From: an uncultured Tolumonas sp.
Lineage (GTDB): Bacteria > Pseudomonadota > Gammaproteobacteria > Enterobacterales > Aeromonadaceae
NCBI GenBank assembly: GCA_903931645.1
Contig: CAIZDF010000259.1
Span: forward strand, 1 to 7,373
Reading direction: 5' to 3'
Length of the DNA stretch: 7,373 nt
The notes under the pieces were generated by a model. That model made no database searches. It was not told the DNA's origin and saw only the letters and a program-made list of their open reading frames with translations. The translations under genes and the position numbers were made by a program. Below are positions 5,425-7,373 of the stretch, piece by piece. Position 1 is the first letter of the stretch. Every line of letters begins with the position of its first letter.

Positions 5425-7305
5425 ATGGCCCTGCTGCGACCACAACCCGGTGCTTTTTATCGAGATCAAGTCTCGCGCCTTATTAGCTGGGGACATTGGT
5501 TCACCTTCTTTAATATCTTGCTGGCGCTGGGCATATCCAGTCGTTACATTCTGGCTAACCCTTGGCCGGAAACACAGCTTGGTGTTAGCTATCTGCTCTT
5601 GAGCTGGCTGGGGCATTTTTCTTTTGTTGGCTTCATCACCTATCTGCTGACGTTATTCCCGCTCAGCTTTGTGATACCTAATCAGAAATTGATGCGAAAT
5701 TGCTCAGTTGTGATCGCAGTATTGGTACTGTCTGTGTTGCTGGTTGATACGCAGATCTATCACGTCTTTAAATTTCATATCAACCCCACGGTGTGGGAGT
5801 TATTACTCAAAGAAGCGCAATCAAAAGCCGAGCTGAACTGGAATTTTCTGTTTATTGTTATTCCGGTGTTATTCCTGTTAGAACTGCTGATTTCCAACTA
5901 TGCATGGAAGATGCAGTTACGACGCCGGAAAAAATCGTGGGGTACGGCGATTAGCACTGTATTAGTAAGCTGTTTTTTATTGTCGCATATCACTTACATG
6001 GCCGCCGACGCCAAGCTGTATGAACCGATTATTTCTCAACGCGCGAATTTCCCGCTGTCATATCCAATGACTGCACGCTCGTTCTTGTCAAAACATGGCT
6101 GGCTGGATTTAGAACAATATAAATCGAAAGCAGCACAAGTGGCTGAACTGGAGCACGGTAAACAACGCCTGAACTACCCGTTAAAACCATTACAAGTTAC
6201 TGAGCCAGAGGAAAAATTAAACATTCTGTTGGTGGTAGTTAGTGGTTTACGTGCTGACATGCTTAAGCCGGATGTCATGCCATTTTTAAGTGATTTTGCC
6301 GCTAAAAATCAGCAATTCGCACAACATATTGCGGGCGATAACGATCATGCCGGTAGCTTGTTCAGCCTATTCTATGGTTTACCCGAAGCCTACCGCAGTA
6401 ATTTTGATGCCGAAGATGTCTCTCCGGTCTTACTTGATGAATTACAACGCCAAGACTACTTATTGAGCGCATTTTCAAGTAATGGTCTGAATCAGGATAT
6501 CTACAAAAAAAGCATTTTTCACAGTGTCAGACAAATCAGCCGCCGTAAAAATGAGCTGACACCACATAGCGACCAACAAACGTTTGCAACTTGGCAAAGT
6601 TGGCTGGAACGGCAAAGTCAGGATCGCCCTTGGTTTAGCTATCTGAACATTGCAATGCCAGCTACGTTAGCCTTACCAGCTGATTACCAAGGTCCGTTCC
6701 AACCTGAGTTGACGGATAGCAATCCGTTTGCGGCATTTACCCCGGAAAATCATAATAAATTTATCAATCGTTATAAAAATGCGGTTCATTACAGCGATGA
6801 ACAGCTACGACAATTAATAACGACGTTGCAGGGACATCAGCAGTCCGAAAAAACGATTGTCATTATCACGGCTGATCGGGGGTTGGAGTTTAATGAAACC
6901 AACACCAATAGCTGGGGTTCTGGTAGCAACTATTCCACTTATCAGATGCAGGTGCCATTAATTATCAGTTGGCCTGGGAAAACAGCGCATCGGTGGGAGA
7001 AACTGACAACGCATTACGATCTCGCCCCCACCTTGCTGCATGATGCGCTGGGTATGGAAAATGAAGATAAAACCTATAGTAGCGGCAGTAATTTGTTCGC
7101 TAGTCAGCAACATGATTGGCTATTACTCGGTAATCGTCAGCACTATGTGATCTATGAACCGAACACCGTTACCGAGTTTAATCGTCAGGGTGATTTTAGC
7201 GTCTACACCAGAAAAAATTACCAACTGGTTGATGATGCTCGTCCTAACATGGCGGTATTACTGCAAGTCATGAATGAATTAACCCGCTTTAAAGATGTAC
7301 AATAA
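5425..7305 (+). CDS. yejM: YejM (PbgA/LapC), inner-membrane LPS-sensing regulator with sulfatase-like domain
   Basis: In E. coli and Salmonella, YejM binds lipopolysaccharide at the periplasmic face of the inner membrane and restrains LapB/FtsH degradation of LpxC, so it sets LPS synthesis. The 626 residues begin with YRDQVSRLISWGHWFTFFNI (12-31), close to E. coli. Five hydrophobic helices follow at about 24-44, 54-84, 94-115, 140-160 and 173-194. The basic segment after helix 4 (KMQLRRRKK, 162-170) fits the cytoplasmic side. The linker contains QRANFPLSYPMTARSFLSKHG (205-225), the conserved LPS-contact region. The sulfatase-like domain runs from about 264 (NILLVVVSGLRADML) through LFSLFYGLP (312-320) and IVIITADRG (478-486) to VPLIISWPG (510-518). 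Several metal-binding and nucleophile positions are degenerate. It is about 40 residues longer than E. coli YejM (586), much of it around 411-445. Tandem stops TAA TAG end the frame. Confidence 0.95.
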   Translation: MALLRPQPGAFYRDQVSRLISWGHWFTFFNILLALGISSRYILANPWPETQLGVSYLLLSWLGHFSFVGFITYLLTLFPLSFVIPNQKLMRNCSVVIAVLVLSVLLVDTQIYHVFKFHINPTVWELLLKEAQSKAELNWNFLFIVIPVLFLLELLISNYAWKMQLRRRKKSWGTAISTVLVSCFLLSHITYMAADAKLYEPIISQRANFPLSYPMTARSFLSKHGWLDLEQYKSKAAQVAELEHGKQRLNYPLKPLQVTEPEEKLNILLVVVSGLRADMLKPDVMPFLSDFAAKNQQFAQHIAGDNDHAGSLFSLFYGLPEAYRSNFDAEDVSPVLLDELQRQDYLLSAFSSNGLNQDIYKKSIFHSVRQISRRKNELTPHSDQQTFATWQSWLERQSQDRPWFSYLNIAMPATLALPADYQGPFQPELTDSNPFAAFTPENHNKFINRYKNAVHYSDEQLRQLITTLQGHQQSEKTIVIITADRGLEFNETNTNSWGSGSNYSTYQMQVPLIISWPGKTAHRWEKLTTHYDLAPTLLHDALGMENEDKTYSSGSNLFASQQHDWLLLGNRQHYVIYEPNTVTEFNRQGDFSVYTRKNYQLVDDARPNMAVLLQVMNELTRFKDVQ

Positions 7306-7373
7306 TAGATTGATGCTACCTGATAGTTGGTCTCCATTATCAGGTAGCAAAATATTGCTGTGTAATATGACCA
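7306..7373. other. Non-coding tail after yejM up to the window edge
   Basis: These 68 bases hold a second in-frame stop (TAG 7306-7308) and the hairpin described separately. The remaining 24 bases are AT-rich (AATATTGC, GTAATATG), with no readable gene. In E. coli a proline tRNA follows yejM. No tRNA sequence is visible here before the window ends. Confidence 0.5.
7314..7349 (+). terminator. Perfect 12-bp hairpin after yejM, possible transcription terminator
   Basis: TGCTACCTGATA (7314-7325) and TATCAGGTAGCA (7338-7349) are exact reverse complements around a 12-base loop. The loop can itself fold further through TGG/CCA around TCT. It begins 9 bases after the yejM stop, as expected for an end-of-operon structure. 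There is no T-tract: AAAATATTGC follows on the plus strand, and the minus strand also lacks one. It may therefore be a Rho-assisted or RNA-stabilising 3' hairpin instead of a classic intrinsic terminator. Confidence 0.55.

Noticed and set aside
7350..7373. Possible start of a tRNA gene or a CCA end at the right edge
   Set aside because: The final ACCA is preceded by no acceptor stem or T-arm sequence, and nothing of a tRNA fold is visible.

Overview
The window is an ordinary chromosomal housekeeping segment from a gammaproteobacterium. Gene content and protein sequences resemble Enterobacterales/Aeromonadales/Vibrionales proteins (UbiH, UbiI, YgfB, ZapA, Fau, YejK, YejL, YejM). By eye the base composition is near 45-50% G+C, too low for typical Aeromonas. 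My best guess, from recall only, is a Tolumonas-like member of the Aeromonadales. I see no mobile element, phage gene, CRISPR array or obvious foreign block.

Layout, left half. Bases 1-2774 are a minus-strand operon read right to left: ygfB (2774-2208), ubiH (2211-1012) and ubiI (from 1015, running off the left edge). The three genes overlap by 3 and 2 bases at their stop/start junctions, so translation is probably coupled. UbiH and UbiI are paralogous flavin monooxygenases that hydroxylate the ring of ubiquinone precursors. The aminopeptidase gene pepP, which lies between ygfB and ubiH in E. coli, is absent here. Divergent from ygfB is zapA (2944-3270), a cell-division factor with a readable sigma70 promoter. 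It is followed by the 6S RNA gene ssrS (about 3278-3459) and fau (3468-4061, 5-formyltetrahydrofolate cyclo-ligase). The zapA-ssrS-fau order matches E. coli.

Layout, right half. The nucleoid-associated protein gene yejK (5102-4071, minus) converges on fau with only 9 bases between stop codons. Divergent from yejK are yejL (5190-5423) and yejM (5425-7305). YejM (PbgA/LapC) is a five-helix inner-membrane protein with a degenerate sulfatase-like periplasmic domain that senses lipopolysaccharide and controls LpxC stability. A strong 12-bp perfect hairpin follows yejM. In E. coli the ssrS/ubi cluster and the yejKLM cluster lie far apart, so their adjacency here is a lineage-specific junction.

I did not find a previously undescribed system. 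The points worth a second look are the pepP-less, overlapping ygfB-ubiH-ubiI chain with a probable TTG start for ubiH; the location of the only SD-like bases for fau inside the 6S RNA; the loss of catalytic residues and an extra segment in YejM; and three inverted repeats in intergenic DNA.
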